From: Actinomycetes bacterium
GTDB lineage: Bacteria; Actinomycetota; Actinomycetes; JAJYSQ01
Length of the DNA: 5,920 bases
Direction of reading: 5' to 3'
Assembly: GCA_021793495.1 (NCBI GenBank)
Contig: JAJYSQ010000133.1
Span: 1-5,920 of the forward strand
The notes under the pieces are model-generated. The model worked only from the letters and a program-made list of their open reading frames with translations. It had not been told where the DNA came from and ran no database searches. Shown piece after piece: positions 4,739 through 5,920 of the stretch (its first letter is position 1; every line of letters starts with the position of its first letter). The translations under genes were made by a program, and so were the position numbers.

Positions 4739-5791
4739 ATGTCACCACGCACCCGGACCGTGTCGGTGTCCGCGGTCCTGCTGGTGGTCCTGCTCGTGGC
4801 CGCTGCGCTGCTCCCGGTGCCGTACGTGATCCTCGGGCCCGGGCCGACGGCGAACACCTTGGGCAGCATCGCCGGCAAGCCGTTGATCACGATCACCGGG
4901 CACCCGACCTATCCGACCGACGGGCATCTGCAGCTCGTCACCATCGACGTGACCGGTGGTCCCGGTGACCCGGTTGGGCTGCTCGCCGCGCTGCGCGCCT
5001 GGTCGGACCCGACCCGCGCGGTCGTGCCCGAGGGAGAGGTCTTCCCTCCCGGGCAGTCCAGCTCTCAGGTGGTGGCGCAGAACCTCGCCCAGATGACCGG
5101 GTCACAGCAGGACGCCACCGTGGCCGCCCTGCGGTACCTCGGGATCACGGTACCGTCCACCGTGGTAGTGGCCCAGGTGGTTGTGGGCACTCCGGCGGCT
5201 GGACGGCTCCGGGTCGGTGACAGCATCCTGCGGGTCGACTCCACGGCCGTGTCCTCGTCCGCCCAGGTGCGCGCGGCCGTCTCCCGGCTGCGCCCGGGCA
5301 GCTCGGTGACCCTGCAGGTCCGGCGGGCCGGGGCGGTCCGTTCGGTCACCCTGACGACGATCCCCGACCCGCAGTCCCCGACCCGGGCGTTCATCGGCGT
5401 CGCCTTGTCCGATCGGTACGCCCCACCGTTCACCGTGCGCATCTCCCTGCCCGACGTCGGCGGACCCAGTGCCGGGTTGATGTTCACCCTGGGGGTCATC
5501 GACAAGCTCACCGCGGACAACCTGACCGGCGGGAAGTTCATCGCCGGCACCGGCACCATCGACGCTGCCGGTACGGTTGGACCGATCGGTGGGATCCAGC
5601 AGAAGCTGGTGGCGGCCCGGGATGCGGGGGCCGCGGTATTCCTGGTTCCGGCGGGCAACTGCGCCCAGGCGGTGGGTTCCGTCCCCCCGGGGCTGCGGCT
5701 GGTACGGGTCACCACGCTGAGCGGTGCGGTCCAGTCACTGACCGCGCTACGTACGGGGGTCGGGGGCGTCCCGGCCTGTCCGGCGGGGTAG
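4739..5791 (+). CDS. Membrane-anchored PDZ and Lon-like (S16) serine protease, YlbL-type
   Basis: A 350-aa predicted envelope protease. Residues ~9-28 form one uncleaved-looking hydrophobic helix after a basic N-terminus (SPRTRT), predicting an N-in anchor with the rest outside the membrane. The family motif PYVILGPGPTANTLG follows. A PDZ domain lies at about 141-212 (VVVGTPAAGRLRVGDSILRVD, then RLRPGSSVTLQVRRAG). The C-terminal S16 domain has the nucleophile in GGPSAGLMF (S244) and the Lys of the dyad in GGIQQKLVAARDAGA (K289), 45 residues apart, similar to bacterial Lon (about 43). There is no AAA+ ATPase domain, as expected for this family, so proteolysis must be ATP-independent. The only two cysteines, C308 and C347, could form a disulfide outside the cell. 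In Bacillus subtilis, YlbL belongs to this family. Natural substrates here are unknown. The next gene downstream probably encodes a UPF0182 membrane protein. Confidence 0.94.
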   Translation: MSPRTRTVSVSAVLLVVLLVAAALLPVPYVILGPGPTANTLGSIAGKPLITITGHPTYPTDGHLQLVTIDVTGGPGDPVGLLAALRAWSDPTRAVVPEGEVFPPGQSSSQVVAQNLAQMTGSQQDATVAALRYLGITVPSTVVVAQVVVGTPAAGRLRVGDSILRVDSTAVSSSAQVRAAVSRLRPGSSVTLQVRRAGAVRSVTLTTIPDPQSPTRAFIGVALSDRYAPPFTVRISLPDVGGPSAGLMFTLGVIDKLTADNLTGGKFIAGTGTIDAAGTVGPIGGIQQKLVAARDAGAAVFLVPAGNCAQAVGSVPPGLRLVRVTTLSGAVQSLTALRTGVGGVPACPAG

Positions 5792-5857
5792 GGGCCCGCC
5801 CAGCACCACCGGCGAGCAGCTCCACCCCGCAGCCCTACCGAGCAGAGGAAGCCGCGC
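5792..5857. other. Short intergenic region, no terminator seen
   Basis: These 66 nt contain a ribosome binding site near the end. I see no GC hairpin followed by a T-run and no TANNNT element at a suitable distance, so the last gene may be transcribed with the protease gene. Confidence 0.5.
5844..5849 (+). promoter_or_regulatory. Ribosome binding site for the 3'-terminal partial gene
   Basis: AGAGGA followed by 8 nt and GTG at 5858. It is a good Shine-Dalgarno match at ideal spacing and is the main reason for calling a gene start in the last 63 bases. Confidence 0.7.
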
Positions 5858-5920
5858 GTGTCCCTCGACCCCCCCGTGACGGGCCGCCCCCCGGGTGCCG
5901 CACGGTTGCCCCGGCGTCGA
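5858..5920 (+). CDS. Start of a probable UPF0182 family membrane protein, 3'-truncated by window edge
   Basis: A GTG codon behind a well-placed ribosome binding site opens a frame without stops to the right edge: 21 codons beginning MSLDPPVTG and ending in ARLPRRR. A short Pro-rich, then Arg-rich leader is what UPF0182 proteins show before their first membrane helix, and in actinomycetes a large UPF0182 gene usually follows the PDZ-S16 gene (both from memory). The sequence itself is too short to prove the family. If correct, the full product would be a multi-pass membrane protein of about 900-1000 aa. Confidence 0.6.
   Translation, partial: MSLDPPVTGRPPGAARLPRRR

Noticed and set aside
5792..5857. 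Rho-independent terminator after the protease gene
   Set aside because: No stable inverted repeat followed by a T-run can be found.

Overview
The window is a very GC-rich, densely packed bacterial chromosome segment. The strong G/C third-position bias, GTG starts, candidate leaderless promoters and gene order (Zincin_2/DUF2342 protein, divergent SDR, MoaE, small membrane protein, PDZ-S16 protease, UPF0182-type start) point to an actinomycete. A Micrococcales-type lineage is a guess; I cannot fix the genus.

Layout. At the left edge is the 3' part of a beta-hydroxyacid dehydrogenase gene (+). Its tail overlaps, tail to tail, a Nudix hydrolase gene on the minus strand. The Nudix gene lies downstream of, and slightly overlaps, a minus-strand gene for a Zincin_2/DUF2342 protein, so these two probably form one operon. 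A 29-nt gap (2719-2747) separates that operon from a rightward series: an atypical SDR/NAD-binding protein, MoaE (large subunit of molybdopterin synthase), a 64-aa single-pass membrane protein, a membrane-anchored extracytoplasmic PDZ plus Lon-like (S16) serine protease, and the first 21 codons of what is probably a UPF0182 membrane protein, cut by the right edge.

Function. The genes do not form one obvious pathway. MoaE belongs to molybdenum cofactor synthesis. The small membrane protein, PDZ-S16 protease and UPF0182-type protein look like a cell-envelope group. The SDR and Zincin_2 proteins have no assigned substrate, and both appear to lack residues expected for classical catalysis. This is largely a conserved housekeeping neighbourhood of actinomycetes (from memory, not searched), and I see no mobile element, CRISPR array, RNA gene or phage gene. 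The most distinctive local feature is a perfect four-copy 18-bp tandem repeat at the 5' end of moaE, which adds a (PEPVGQ)4 tail to the enzyme. Also notable are the very short divergent promoter region and several likely leaderless starts.
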